Shown: positions 33,184-45,073, counted from the first letter of the stretch. The stretch is 64,000 nucleotides of DNA from Brachionus manjavacas (GCA_019054805.1 JAHQIY010000001.1:5408501-5472500), one strand, 5' to 3'. The notes: a model not told the origin generated them from the letters alone. Program-made: numbers and translations.

Positions 33184-34761
33184 ATGGCGAATGAACCAGA
33201 AGAAAGTCCTAAAACAATTAAAGAGTATCTTGCACCAGATTCAAAAATTGAAAAAATAAACGAGAAACTAATTAGCTTTATTATTGCCAACAATTTTCCT
33301 TTTAACATTGTAAATTCCGAAGAATTTCAAGGGCTACTTGACACAATTAAATCTCATTACTACAAATTACCTTGTCGTCAAACGTTGAGATATAAGTTGT
33401 TACCCGAGTTGGTATAAAAATTAATTTTATAAATATAGATAATAATGTAACTTTATATTTTTTAGCATGACACAATAAAAAAAGTTTTGTTAGTCGAATT
33501 AAGTCGAATGAAATTTGCATGTATAACTACTGAGGTATTGACTTCAAAAACAAATCATTCTTATCTTGGCGTAACTCTTCATTTTGTTGATATTTACATG
33601 TTCAAGCTTAAAAATCGTGTTATTGCCCTTAAACATTTGGACGATAAGATAAATGAAATTATTGCTGAATGGAATATAGCTAATAAGGTAAAAGAAAAAA
33701 ATATTTAAAATTTTTACAGTTAAAGTTATTATTATTTTTAAAGCTTATTGGAATAGTTTCCGATTCAGGTCCTAACATGAAATCAGCCGCTATGAAGTTT
33801 AGTGAAAAAATATTGCGGTTACCATGCGCTGTTCACAAATTAATTCAGCAGTTTCTGATTTATTTAAGACGAAAAATATTAAAACTAAACGTGAGAAAGG
33901 CACTCAAGTTCCATATTATACTATTCGGTCTTTTGATTCTGAAGGCATTTCGAGAGATATTCATAATAGAATAGAAGAAGTAAACAAAGTCAATGATGAA
34001 ACTTTGATACCTATATTAAACAAATGCAGAAAACTGCTAGGTTCATTTAGTCATAGCGAGGCCTTATGTAGACGACTAAAAGATAAACAAGAATATTTTA
34101 ATTTGAAGAAAAAAGTAAAGTTGGTACAAGAAGTGGTCACAAGATGGAATTTAAAATTAGACAAGCTTGAAAACATCTTGTTGAACGAAGAGCCCTTAAA
34201 GATGATTGCGTTTGAACCAGAAAACGAGTGTTTAGAAAAAACAAATAAAATAAATAAAATCAAACACGACAGTCTCGAGTTTGATTTTATTTATGACCTT
34301 TATCGACTTTTGAAACCAATAAAAGAGTTAACAGTGTATCTTAGGGCCTCTAAATATGTAACGACTTCTTTTCATTATCCATCAATTTACAAGCTTGTAA
34401 CATTCATTTATCCTGGAATGAAATTTTCGGATCCATCGATCGAAAAGCTCAAAATTGACTTAATTCAAATTTAAAAAGACGCTTTATTTATGTTTTAAAC
34501 CCAAACGTTAATGATTTTTTTATCATGGCTACCTATTTGGATTTCAAATATAGAAAATTTTCGTATTTGAATGATGAAAGCGAAAGCACTAAAATGGCTA
34601 AAAGAGCACAAAATATTGTTATCAAGTATTATAAATTGTATTTGGAACATAAAAACGCTGAAATTAGTCAAGTCGAAACAAATACACAAAATATATCGGA
34701 AACAAGCTCACCTCCAGTTATCGTAAGACCCTCAATTCGACAAACATATTTCGAAAAATAA
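33184..34761 (+). pseudogene. hAT transposase with introns, broken
   Basis: Exon 1 is 33184-33411 (MANEPEESPKTIKEYLAPDS, then CRQTLRYKLLPEL), with a GT donor at 33412 and AG at 33474-33475. Exon 2 is 33476-33687 (HDTIKKVLLVEL, ITTEVLTSKTNHSYLGVTLH). A second GT-AG intron is 33688-33743. Exon 3 starts at 33744 (LIGIVSDSGPNM, LPCAVHKL), then a one-base frameshift near 33850 leads to SAVSDLFKTKN and VVTRWNLKLDKLENILLNEE. Further pieces reach YLDFKYRKFSYL. These are hAT blocks in order. The first catalytic Asp (DxWTS) is replaced: TTEVLTS. The C-terminal dimerisation block is missing. Inactive, but younger than the hAT at 17390. Confidence 0.82.
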
Positions 34762-34829
34762 TATTTTGACAATTTTATTTTGACAAATCAAATTTAGACA
34801 AAGTTATATTTCGACAATACTGTCACATG

Positions 34830-35400
34830 TCACGAGTCTTAAAAGTACTAAAATTATTCAACTTTGATGAACTTTATCTATTTTCAAAACTAACTTTTAT
34901 TGATACAATTAAATATAATTATCTATCATCACAATTTTTAAAATATATGCTAAGTGACCCCCCTCTAATAAATCTTTTTCCTCCGACTTAGTACTTATTT
35001 CCAAGTACTTTAAAATTGAAACCTCAAAAATTTCAGTAAATATAAACCAACTTAAAGAAAATCTTAAGATCAATCTGATTTCTAATGATGGTATATCTGA
35101 TTCAATTTGGTTATGTCTTCGCAATTTAAAATTAAAACATTACAGAACTCTCCTAAATGAGCTAATTCAAAATAAAAGAAATTCATGAATTTTGGTCCGA
35201 ATTATCTTGCTTTCTAACTTTCATCCCTTTTTCTATTTTCGAACTAATGTTCCTTTTTTATTTTTGTAATTTTATTTTTAGATAATAATTTTTCATTTTT
35301 TAAAAAAACACAAAAAAAAAATTTTATCTTTATTTTCTTTTACTTCTCCTTAAAGGAGGTTAATTCAATTCAATAAATAAATAAATAAATAAGTTATATT
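34830..35400 (+). mobile_element. LINE 3' end
   Basis: The plus strand reads VLKLFNFDELYLFSKLTFID then TIKYNYLSSQFLKYML. After decay it reads LRNLKLKHYRTLLNELIQNK and a stop, a layout known from the C-terminal tail of some LINE ORF2 proteins. The 3' region ends CTCCTTAAAGGAG (hairpin) and a TCAATAAATAAATAAATAAA tail at 35370-35392, which marks the insertion end. Class not assigned. Confidence 0.55.
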
Positions 35401-35404
35401 TGGC

Positions 35405-36500
35405 TGACCGGCAGAATGACCGTCCGCCAAAAAGCTTTATTCATTTTCATTAGTTATTCTAAAAAATATTTTAAACAAAACTTCACTCGTTTAATTCACT
35501 CGAACCCCGCTGTGAGAGCCACAACATTGGTGTCCCAAGTGAGGATTAGTGTTGCATGGAAGCCAATCCGTAGGTGAATTAGAATAAAAGAAAGTTTGGG
35601 AATTCTTTTTTATCGACTATATATAAAAAAAAGCCCTGAACCTACTGGGGTTTCTCGATCCGGACTTGATCTTTTCGATACCAAGTGGTATCAGTTACAT
35701 TAGGCCGAGCATTTGGAAAGTTAGAGGTATAGATACAAACCCAAATGTTCTTAATCACGTGTAAGACAAACATGCGGAAGACCAGACCATTTTTATAAAG
35801 CAATATGCAAACGACTTAATTTTTTCAAGCAAGTGTTTCAGCCCTTTTGATGATTGCCGTAGCAGCTTCAATCATTATTTTGTACCTATAATATGTTTAT
35901 TTCCGAGGGAGGCACTTTTACCGTGCACTTCATTTTGGAAGCAGCCTGACTTCGCATGACGCCGAAGTCATAAGTTTTCCAACGTGGATCTCTTTAGAGA
36001 GATTCAAGGTTAATAAAGAGGCTATTGCCCATGCCTCATGAGACTTATCAGCACTACTGAATCGTATACTGAATATTTCCTCAGACACGCCTGGAAAAAC
36101 TTCTTAGTAGCTTAAATGAATGAAAGTTTATTAAAAAAACTCAAAGTAACTTGTGATATGGATTACAAGACGATTAAGCTGATTCATTCCCAATCGAAAT
36201 TTGGTAAAGTAGATAATTTAAGACAAGTGGCGATGGACAATACAGTAGCAGCTATCTATCAATTATGTGACTTGAAACAAATCGTTCAACAGCCATGTAA
36301 GCCGATTTAAAGAAGCAGCTAAAAAAGCTGATATTAGTAAAGATGACTTTTGACCAAGGTCTTATGACTACAAAATTTTAAAAGCACCCAAATGGTAAAA
36401 TATTTTAAACAGGCAATCGCGCTCCAAATATCTCTTTGTATCTTAAACTCGTTTAAACCTGTTGTGAGCCGCGAAACGTATATTAACCTAACGAGATCAA
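35405..36500 (+). mobile_element. Possible short LTR element remnant
   Basis: A CTCGAACCCCGCTGTGAG... block ends in CACAACA and is followed by TTGGTGTCCCAAGTGAGG (about 35527-35545), which looks like an LTR end plus a primer-binding site. A loosely similar CTCGTTTAA...TGTTGTGAGCCGCGAAACG stretch at 36446-36479 could be a decayed 3' copy. The interior has a 64-codon frame at 36116-36310 (LKVTCDMDYKTIKLIHSQSK) that I do not recognise. Weak call. Confidence 0.25.
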
Positions 36501-36515
36501 ATAATAATTATAATA

Positions 36516-37021
36516 CAGTCATCCCTCGATAATCCGAACATTAAATATTTCTGAAATTTTCTTCGGAATAGCGAAATTTCGGATATGCGGTAATCCGAAT
36601 AATGGTAAAAAGTAGAAAAACTTCGGATTAAGAAAATTTAAACTTTATTTATACGAAAAAAAATCTCTTTTTTGATCATAATCTAATTCAACTCTTTTCC
36701 TTGGCGGAGTAGGTGACATTTTTTTTCTGAACTTTTGACTTATTAAATAAACACTTGTTTTTTTACTTTTTTTATAATTGAAAATAACGTAAGTAATTTT
36801 CGAAATGATTTTATAACACTGAAACAATAAAATTATATAAATTTTAGCAGTTTCAACTCAACATTTTTTCTAAATTTTCTTCGGATTAGAGAATTTCGAA
36901 TCTTCGGATTAAAGAGTGAAAATAACATGTATTTTACATGTAACAGCTTTTATTTCCTAATTTTTCTTCGGATTTGCGAATTCTTCGGGATATCGAACTT
37001 CGGATTAAAGAGTTTTGACTG
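36516..37021 (-). mobile_element. 506-bp pogo/Tigger element, internally deleted
   Basis: It is flanked by TA (36514-36515, 37022-37023). The ends are CAGTCATCCCTCGATAATCC and, from the right, CAGTCAAAACTCTTTAATCC, the usual start of Tigger-type inverted repeats. Subterminal CTTCGGATTA words recur. On the minus strand MSPTPPRKRVELDYDQKRDF (about 36710-36655) resembles the helix-turn-helix start of a pogo transposase, then runs into a stop. The catalytic part is gone, so it can only have moved in trans. Confidence 0.82.
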
Positions 37022-37189
37022 TAATAATAAAATTAAGCTGCAACATTAACCATGCTTAGGCAAACATTGGCGGCTGCTGAATTACGCCTTCGGCGAAATA
37101 TTTATAAATATGTTTTATTTTTGTTCGGCAGATAAATTTTTTCGTTTTAAATCATTTCGGATTTTGAATTTTCACATGCTTATCGTAGT

Positions 37190-39290
37190 TCGGTTTGAAA
37201 GTGTTCTTTGATGGGGAGTAGACTACGGAATGCGGTAGCTTGTTACAAACCGGGATATTAAACGGGGATTATTCTGTTAACGAAGAACTTTTCTCTTTGG
37301 CCACAGTTCCTTGTGAATTGTCTTGCTACTCTGTGTTGGCTTCCTCGAATACCACTAGCCGACCCGACTTACCTCAACGCTTGTGCAACTCTATTTGGAT
37401 GGAACCAGTTAACCTAGTTAATTCCGTTCTCAATTTTAAAGAATGTAATTCTTTATCAAGAGTGAGGCCAAGTCTAGTAAGCTTTTCTTCATAGGGTAGT
37501 TTCCTGAGTTCTGGTACGAGCTTGGTGGCCCTTCTTTGGACTCTCTCTATTGTTTTAATATCACTCTGAATTATCTCTCTATTGTTCCAAACTGATGCTG
37601 CATATTCTAGGTGAGGTCTGACTAAACTGCAGTATAAAATTTTGACTGTGTCGCATGTCCAATATTTGAAGGCGCGTTTATGTGAGCCAAGTGCCAAGTT
37701 AGCTCTGTTTGCTGCTATTGAAAATCGATTTTGGGTCCTGTTGGCATAAAGTTGGTACTTTACGCCACCTCAATCGTCGTAAAAGACTGAAGAAAAATGT
37801 TCGCTAAAACGATCGACAATTCGGCTTGTTTTTAGATGACCTAAATTTAAACCAGTAAATATATTTTTCTCTTAGCGCATTTTTTAGTTCAACGGTGAAT
37901 CATCTAGTTGAGTTGATTTTCGATTTCACTTTTGGGATAAACTCGTTCGTTTTTGATAGATAAATCTCCTTAAACTTTTCGTACATCTGCTCAACATCGT
38001 AATAAGCTGGATATTCACCTTCCCAACTTATTAATGAAATAGAACTTTTCAAATTAGTGTTTCCTCTCGGTAAGTCAGCCAATCGAATAAAAACTCAGAT
38101 GGCTTTCTACCGGCGAGCAGGTTGAATCTCCATTTGAGCGACGCGTGAAAGTTGTTTTTAAATGTTTTTAAATTTTCATTTGAATCCAGATTTGCTCACT
38201 TGAGCCATATCCTGCATCCATATTCGTAGTCTCGCTTACCTCTAGTCCTTTTCGCACATAGATGGCTACTTCCCACCTCGAATTGTTTCCGTATCTTTTG
38301 TGAAAAAATAATAGTTTTTAAGCTGCTAATTAGATTTGCTGTTAAACTATCTCTCTGTAAAAAGCAGCAAGTCCAATTTTTCCATTGCAAGAAGAGCTTT
38401 AAGGTGGTTCATTTTGTCAACTAATGAAGTCGCATTCGTGTAGTAACATCTCAAGTGTGTGAATGAATTCATTGGGGAACTAGATGCGTCTTGCCTGTTG
38501 CAAGCTCCTTTTTGTTGCTTTCTCTATTTTTCTAATTTCTCCAAATCATTTACCCCGGTAGTAATGCCTCCCGTTCTCTGTGACAGATCTAAGCCTACTT
38601 TTACCTCCTGAACCGCTTTCTCTTGTCTCTTTAAATCCTCATTTCTTTTTCTGCTTCTAGTTCCGCAGTAAGTAAGTCTTTGTTTATAAAAATATTTTCA
38701 TTTTTTCTTCGTCCTTCAGCTTTTTTGCGCCTCTAAATGCGCCTTCTTGAACGTTTTTATTGTCAAACTCAACTAGAAGAAGGGCAGGTTTGTTACTTGG
38801 TCTCGTTTTGAGGATTCGGACTCTTCTTTTGACATGATTGCTGTTTATTCCAATTAGGGTGAATACCGATTTTAGTTCTTCCGAATCGTGGTTTTCTTTT
38901 TTTTTTGCTGTTCCATTATCTTTTTCGGCCAATACGCTAATCGTTATGTTGTTTTCCTTGTTCTCTTTTGTTTTTATTTCACGCGAGACCTAAGCTAAAA
39001 ATATTGTTTCTTCCTTGCTATTTAATTTCCACATGATTATGCACCAGTCAGGAGGAGCTCTTGGAGCGATTGAATGCTCCTTGAGTTTTTTTGTTTGATC
39101 AGTAATGATTTTTTCTTGGTTGCTGCTTAGTTGCTCTAAGTTTGAGATTCTAACTGTTTGACTTTCGTTCATGGCTTCTAGTTCATGTATATGATTGGTA
39201 GGTTCACCAACGACAAACATCAGTTCCCCTTTCCACTCATGCGGATTTTTTAAGGTCTCTGACGATGCTGAAGGCATACCTTGCCATTTA
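37190..39290 (-). pseudogene. CR1-like LINE, internally deleted
   Basis: From the right: ORF1 at about 39277-38600 starts MPSASSETLKNPHEWKGEL, has a coiled-coil stretch ISNLEQLSSNQEKIITDQTK, then SVFTLIGINSNHVKRRVRIL and ALLLVEFDNKNVQEGAFRGA (RRM-like). ORF2 pieces are an endonuclease end near 38390-38196, a linker with YEKFKEIYLSKTNEFIPKVK at 38080-37900, and the RT C-terminal part at 37697-37374 (VKILYCSLVRPHLEYAASVW, RRATKLVPELRKLPYEEKL). The end is NKLPHSVVYSPSKNTFKPNY (about 37250-37200). Most of the RT core is deleted, and several stops occur. Confidence 0.8.
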
Positions 39291-40094
39291 TTAAAAGAGT
39301 TGAGATTTTTATCAAAATAAATGTATTTTTTTTAATTTTTTGCCACCTAAATAAATTTGGCTTTGTTTAGTCGAAACAATTCTAAAAAAAGAGTACGAAA
39401 AACTGGCCTCAAAATCTTTTGTAAGATTAGAAAAGATGGAGTTAGTCCTAATTCTGCTTCTAGTCACTACTTTTACTAATTTTAGGTGTAGCATTTTTAT
39501 TAATTGATCCAGAAACCCCACGCAAGAAATAAACTATTAAAGTAGCAGCTTTGTACACCAAAAAAGAATGCCATTTGGGAATGGATCTCATTGAGAAAAT
39601 ACGATGTAGCAGCTGACATACGGCATTTTGATGATGAGATTCGGATGTGGAGGGTGAGAATTGCAGCAATATGTATATTTTGAGCGTCATGGATTTTCAA
39701 TCTTTGAAAACGACCAAGAAAAAGATGCATTCTAAGAAAGGTTGAATGAAGTTACAGCTTCGAAATTAGAGTAGCTAACTTCGAAAAATGAAGTAATGCA
39801 CATTATTAGGCACTTAAACTCCCAAATGTCTAACTTCTGTGATTCTTAACAAGTATAATTATCTTTGTGCATCAGTTAAATATTTTTTGTTTCTTAACAA
39901 CATTATAAAAATGCTAAGGCCGGAAACTTTCTCTTGATTCCTTTAGATATAATCAGAATTTAAAAAAAGTAATTAATTTGTATTTATTTTAAATAAAATT
40001 AAGAATATGGATAAATTTTTAAAAACTTATTTTTATTTATTAATTCATTACTTGAATCATATTCATTATTTAATATATATTAATTTTCTCCTTC
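39291..40094. other. Unassigned stretch between LINEs
   Basis: Short overlapping minus-strand frames at 39312-39730 (for example ILLQFSPSTSESHHQNAVCQ) have moderate codon complexity but no family I recognise. The rest is AT-rich. Confidence 0.35.
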
Positions 40095-40307
40095 TTATTT
40101 ATCCTTATCACATTCCAAAATAACTTTAAATTGTCTGGGTTTATGCTTTTCAACGCCCATTAACAACAACACACTAGTTACATCTGCACAGGCTCCGAAG
40201 ATCCTTGATCCGCTCTTTAGACACAATACCAGCCTAAAATTGGTTCCTGTCTTCCACGTAATTTTGACACGTATTACATTAAAATCGTCTTCAAAAAATT
40301 CAAACAC
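40095..40307 (-). pseudogene. SWIM-like zinc finger fragment, degenerate
   Basis: The minus frame includes FRLVLCLKSGSRIFGACADV then TSVLLLMGVEKHKP. It lines up with the better-kept copy at 50122-50349 (CDCKVGARTVGCCSHLASVI), but the CxC...CxH ligands are mostly lost. It is cut at 40308 by a LINE tail. Confidence 0.45.
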
Positions 40308-40470
40308 ATATTATTTATTTGTTTTCTGTACCGAGCTAAAGCTCCTTCAGAATAAGTTAAAAATAAAATAAAAAAAATATAATAAAAATAAAATTAAAGT
40401 TAATAAAATTAGATAAAAAAAAGAATCAAAATAGAGTAAATAAGCTAAAAAAATGAAAGTTGAACACATA
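40308..40470 (-). mobile_element. 5'-truncated LINE 3' end
   Basis: Only the last ~160 bases of the 40560-44990 LINE family: TTTTTTTAGCTTATTTACTC, an A/T-rich stretch, then the hairpin GAAGGAGCTTTAGCTCGGTA and an ACAAATAAATAA tail. It lies just beyond the 3' end of the larger copy, in the same orientation. Confidence 0.8.
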
Positions 40471-40790
40471 GTCCAAATTTTTGTTTAAATGTTCAAGCGT
40501 ATGTGAGATGCTCTGTCTCAACTGATAGACACCAAAAGTAATTAATTGAATATACTGGTATTTATTAATTTATTATTATTATTTTTTTATTTATTTGTTT
40601 TCTGTACCGAGCTAAAGCTCCTTCAGAATAAATAAAAAATAAAATAAAAAATAAAATTAAAATAAAATTAAAGTTAATAAAATTAGATAAAAAAAAAAGA
40701 ATCAAAATAGAGTAAATAAGCTAAAAAAAATTAAAGTTGAAAAGACATATATTGGAAAAGATTGTTTCATGTGGCACATGTTTAAATAGT

Positions 40791-43610
40791 TCAAGTTTCA
40801 GGAAAAAAAGAAGAAATAGTAAGGTAGCAATTACACAATGGAGTTGGGTATTCAATATATCTTGATTCGAAACCTTCTTTGTATTCTTTCACCAGTCTTT
40901 CAACCAATGGAATAGAATGACTCAGTCCTGTCCCAACATATTTCTCGCTCAACTCAAAAAGACGATTCGAGACTGTTAGTAATTTTAGTTTATTAAAAGC
41001 TTCATGTTGCACGATGTTGGAGGGAGTATCATATTTTAACTTAAGGATAGATCTTACTGCTGTATTCTGAATTGCTTGTAGTTTTTTGATATTATTTTCT
41101 GAAAATGAATTTAAGCAAGGAAAAGAATAGTCTAAAATCGATCCGATTAAAGATTTATTTAATTTCCTAGTGTGTTTTGATTGAGACCCCATTTTTTGTT
41201 TGACAATATCTTAATAATATTTAGCCTTTTGTTGCAGCGTTCTTTAATTTCGTCTACTAGTATATTAAAGTTTAACTTAGAATCAAATTTAATACCAAGA
41301 AACTTGATTTCTTTTTGGCTCACTATTCTGTTTCCATAGATTTTTAAGTTTAGATTATCACCCTCTTTTTTGTACCTAGAAAAGACTACTGAACACGACT
41401 TTTCAACTGATTTCTTCATTGTCGATTTAATAAGCCATTGTTCTAGTTCGCTGGTGTATTTATTAATCTTATTTTCTAGGTTCCCTTTCTTGTTATAAAT
41501 GAAGAATGTAACTAGATCATCTGCGAAAAGCAGAGAGTATTCCTTATTTTTTTTGTTTCTTTTGGGTATGTCATTAATATATATACTAAAAAAAAGAGGA
41601 CTAATTACTGAGCCTTGAGGAACACCTGCAGTTATTTGATATTCGTCGCTCAATTGGTCATTCACATTTACATTAAATGTCCTACTATCTAAAAAGGATC
41701 TAATCCAGTTAGTCAAGTAATGAGGTGGATTCATTTTAATCAATTTAAAAAGTAGACCTTCATGCCAACCAAACCCTATCAAAGGCTTTAGAAATATCAA
41801 AAAAAAAGGCCACAAACTCTTTTTTTTCTATTTAATGATTCCACAATTTTTTGAATTAAAAAGAATAGATTATCTGATGTTCGCCGGTGTTTCCTAAATC
41901 CAGATTGCTCCTGGATAATGAGTAAATTTTTTTCTAAATAATTGTATAATCTTGAAAATACTATGCGTTCCATGAGCTTTCCCAAACAACTCGTTATACT
42001 AATTGGTCTATAATTTAAAGGATCTTGTAAAGAAGAGGCTTTTTTTTGAATCATAGTAATGTTCGATGTTTTCCATGCTTTAGGGACTCTACCTTCTCGA
42101 AGAGATAAATTAAAAAGTTCTATAAGTTCTTTTAATGAATTTCTAGGTAAGTTTTTTAACATTAGTTTATGAATTTGGTCAGGTCCTGATGCCGCTTCAT
42201 TTTTCAATCTTTTTAGAGCCATAATTAATTCATTTAAGCAAATTGGATCATTAAAATTAGACTGATCATAATTTCTAAAGAATTCAGAGTTAGAATTAAG
42301 TATTTCGAAATCTTTATTACGATCTATTAAATCAGAATTAGGATTAAATATTGAAGATAGGAGTTCTCCAAAGCATTTTCCCTTTTCTTCATTAGTTTTG
42401 AATTCTTTGTCATTTAAAAACAAATTTGGGATTAAATTTGATCCTTTTTTTGATCTAAATTTATTTATTTTTTTCCAGAATGGTCTACTTGTCAGTGGGT
42501 TTTTTCCCATTTTCTCAATAAAATCAAACCAATTTTGATTCCAGAATTTTTTTAAAGAGGCCTTTAACTCAAATGTTAGTTGATTAAATTTTATCATGAG
42601 ATTTTGACAGCGAGTTTTTTGAAAGTTTCTTCTTACTTTCCTGCGTTCTTTTATCAGAATAACAATGTTCGGGGGAAGACTGGTTTTGTAGATTTTCTGC
42701 GAATGATAAGGAATGCTTTTATGTGAAGTAGAAATAATTTTTTCTTTAATTTTATCATTTAGTTGATCTATTGTGAGGGAACTTTCAGTGATATTCACTG
42801 TTTGAGAATTTAAAATCTCGCTGAATAATTGCCAGTTTGCTTTCTTATAGTCAAACTTTTTAGCTGCTGATTTATTTTCTAATTGATAGCCCATAGAAAT
42901 CGATGCTTCGATTGGGAAATGGTCACTAGTCATGTCTTGACTATTTAGGACACAAAAGTCGGTAATTTTGTCAATTAATGAAGATGAAACTAAGAAAAGA
43001 TCAAGAATTTCAAAGTAATTCCTATTAAAAATATTGAAAGTAGGACGCTTATCATTAATTACTGAGAAGTCTAACTCATTGATTATTCTTTCCAACATTA
43101 TGCCGTTTTCATTTTCCCCTACGCAGCCTATTTGCTTTGTTCTGGCGTAAAGATCACCACCTAAAATGTTGTTTCACATTTTTTATTAACAGTTTTAAAA
43201 AACTCAAAGTTCAGAAGCATAATGGGTGGATTATAAAGACTGAATATAAACAATTCATTATTCTTTCCTAAGTTCATATTTATACAAAGGAGTTCGGAAT
43301 TGAATTCCTCATAAGAGAAATCTTGTATAAATTCAATTCCTTCTTTAATTAAAATTGCTAATCCTCGTCCATACTTGTTGCGTGGTTTTGTTATGAATTG
43401 ATAATTGTGAAAATCAAGATAAATATTTGCCTCACTTAAATCTATTTTTAGTTCATTGAGCAAAACAATATCTGGACATTTTTGAGCTAAAAAATTGGCT
43501 AAGAGATGAACCCTACTAGGTAAATGAAGGCAATTCCAGTGTGTAATTACTAACCTTGTTTTATTAAGAGGTTTTGTTCTTAAAGTTGATTTATTTATCT
43601 TCTTGTTCAT
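40791..43610 (-). pseudogene. LINE ORF2: endonuclease and reverse transcriptase
   Basis: Starts MNKKINKSTLRTKPLNKTRL. APE-type endonuclease: WNCLHLPSRVHLLANFLAQK, catalytic Glu in LLNELKID, GRGLAILIKEGI, FSLYNPP, then after a frameshift near 43150 ILGGDL and SDHFPIEASI. RT: LNYRPISITSCLGKLMERIV, IQEQSGFRKHRRTSDN, DISKAFD, GVPQGSVISPLFFSIYINDI, active site LLFADDLVTFF, FLGIKFDSKLNF. C-terminal part: LDYSFPCLNSFSENNIKKLQ to PTPLCNCYLTISSFFPET. Frameshifts lie near 43150, near 41815 (T run, plus a 4-base TTGG duplication just after) and near 41180. It would make nicked, reverse-transcribed copies if intact; as is, no full protein can be made. Confidence 0.9.
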
Positions 43611-44837
43611 TTTAAATTTTCTTCAATGCTGTTTTGACTGGCAGTTTGCTGACCAATTTCTTTAGATGATTGATCTACTTGAATTGAACATTCAGTTGTT
43701 GAACTGTTTGATTCAGACTCGAAGGTACTGTCGCTTTGATTTTCTAAGACAACTAATGGTTTCTTTGATTCATTTTCGGTGAGCTATTTTTCATTTGGAT
43801 CAGATTCGGGAAATCTCTTGGTTTGATTTTTGGTTTGGAAAAAATTCTCAGTCCCATTCGGATCATTTGAGCGTACATTGACAGGTGATTGGCATAGAGG
43901 TAGAAAATCGTTTAAACGACTTACCAAAGCTTCCACTAAAACTGGAGTTTTAAGGTCTTTTAGGCTAATTTGGGATATTACGTCATTGAAATTTGTTGGC
44001 TGATATCCAGGTGTTTTTGGCATCACATTTTCATCATTATCTTTTTTGTCAGCTTCAAATAATGATTGCGTTTCTTCTTGGTCAATGTAAAGATCATTGT
44101 AGTCAATCTTTTTCCTTTCAAGCGACTTAAGCTTTTCGGCAATGGAGCATTTGTTTGTCAAATGTCCTTTCTGATGACAATTTTCGCATAGTGTTTCTTT
44201 AACAGGGCATTTAGCAATGTTGTGTCCTTCATCATCACAAAAATAGCATTTCTGCTTTTGTCCAACAATTGACACAAGACACTTTAAACCTTACATTATT
44301 GTGGGGCCTGACAAGCTTCCAATAATATTCTCAACTTCTTTTGGAAATGATATTCTCACCCTTCTGACACCATTTTTCCTCTCGGGTCTATCTATCGGGT
44401 CTATCTTTAAATTTTTTTTCGGTAATGTGTTCAATATTGAGTCCATCAATTCGAACAGCATTAAAGAAGGTTTCAAGTCTATGATTCTCGAAATCAGAGG
44501 GCAAGAAGTGAAATCGAAAAGTACAATACCTTCGGAGATCCGGGACTTTATTTGCATCTTCAAGTCTGAAAATGGTTCCATTGATATTGATGTCACGATC
44601 GAAAACTTTGGCAACATTAAAAGCAGCATTAAACTCTATTATCCAAACTTTGCTTGAAGAGAAATTGTAGATACTTGTGTTCGCATCATTTTCCATTTGG
44701 TTCAGGACGACATCAAGTGCACTAAATAAGACTTTATGGCTAATCGGTTTGTCTAACCTCTTCAAGTTTAGCTTGACCGAATTTTTAAATATCCACAGTC
44801 GGTTTTGGTTTGTTTTGTTGAGCGACATTGCCAGCAC
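43607..44837 (-). pseudogene. LINE ORF1: nucleic-acid binding, CCHC knuckles
   Basis: Starts MLAMSLNKTNQNRLWIFKNS, with FRLEDANKVPDLRRYCTFRF in an RRM-like part. Two CCHC zinc knuckles follow: CYFCDDEGHNIAKC and CENCHQKGHLTNKC (44230-44140). A low-complexity tail ends SIEENLK and TGA. Damage: a ~13-base tandem duplication near 44385-44410 (GGGTCTATCTATCGGGTCTA) shifts the frame, and in-frame stops fall at about 44291 and 43784. This is the RNP-forming partner of ORF2. TGA overlaps the ORF2 ATG as ATGA, suggesting coupled re-initiation. Confidence 0.85.
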
Positions 44838-44924
44838 ACAACTTTCAACGGTTTTAAATCACGTGATGACGCTATTAATTAAATTTTGGTTTTTCAAAAC
44901 CAAAATTCAAAAATTAATTAATTT

Positions 44925-44981
44925 AATTTGTTTGGACCAGTGATGAACGAGTTGCTTCATCACTGGTCCAAACGACAAATT
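44925..44981. repeat. Long hairpin in the LINE 5' UTR
   Basis: TTTGGACCAGTGATGAA (44931-44947) pairs perfectly with TTCATCACTGGTCCAAA (44956-44972) around CGAGTTGC. Six more pairs (AATTTG / CAAATT) follow after a 3-base bulge. A second hairpin, AATTTTGGTTTT / AAAACCAAAATT, lies at about 44882-44907. Confidence 0.9.
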
Positions 44982-45073
44982 TTCAAATTATCGAAACATT
45001 ATTGCTGATATACTTTCAAAATTTAATTCGACCATTAGCTAATTCAATTACCATTCTAATTTTTGTAATTAAT

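Larger units (their letters stand above)
40560..44990 (-). mobile_element. Nearly full-length two-ORF LINE (Jockey/CR1-class)
   Basis: It contains a 5' UTR with hairpins, ORF1 (44837-43607), ORF2 (43610-40791) and a 3' UTR ending in the hairpin GAAGGAGCTTTAGCTCGGTA plus an ACAAATAAATAA tail near 40565. ORF1 and ORF2 overlap by ATGA. A handful of frameshifts and stops disable it, but most codons are intact, so it moved fairly recently. 3' pieces of the same family lie at 2028, 25065, 40308 and 56725. The exact 5' end is not visible. Confidence 0.88.

Noticed and set aside
44301-44657. 118-codon plus frame opposite LINE ORF1
   Set aside because: Antisense of ORF1 coding sequence with no domain of its own.
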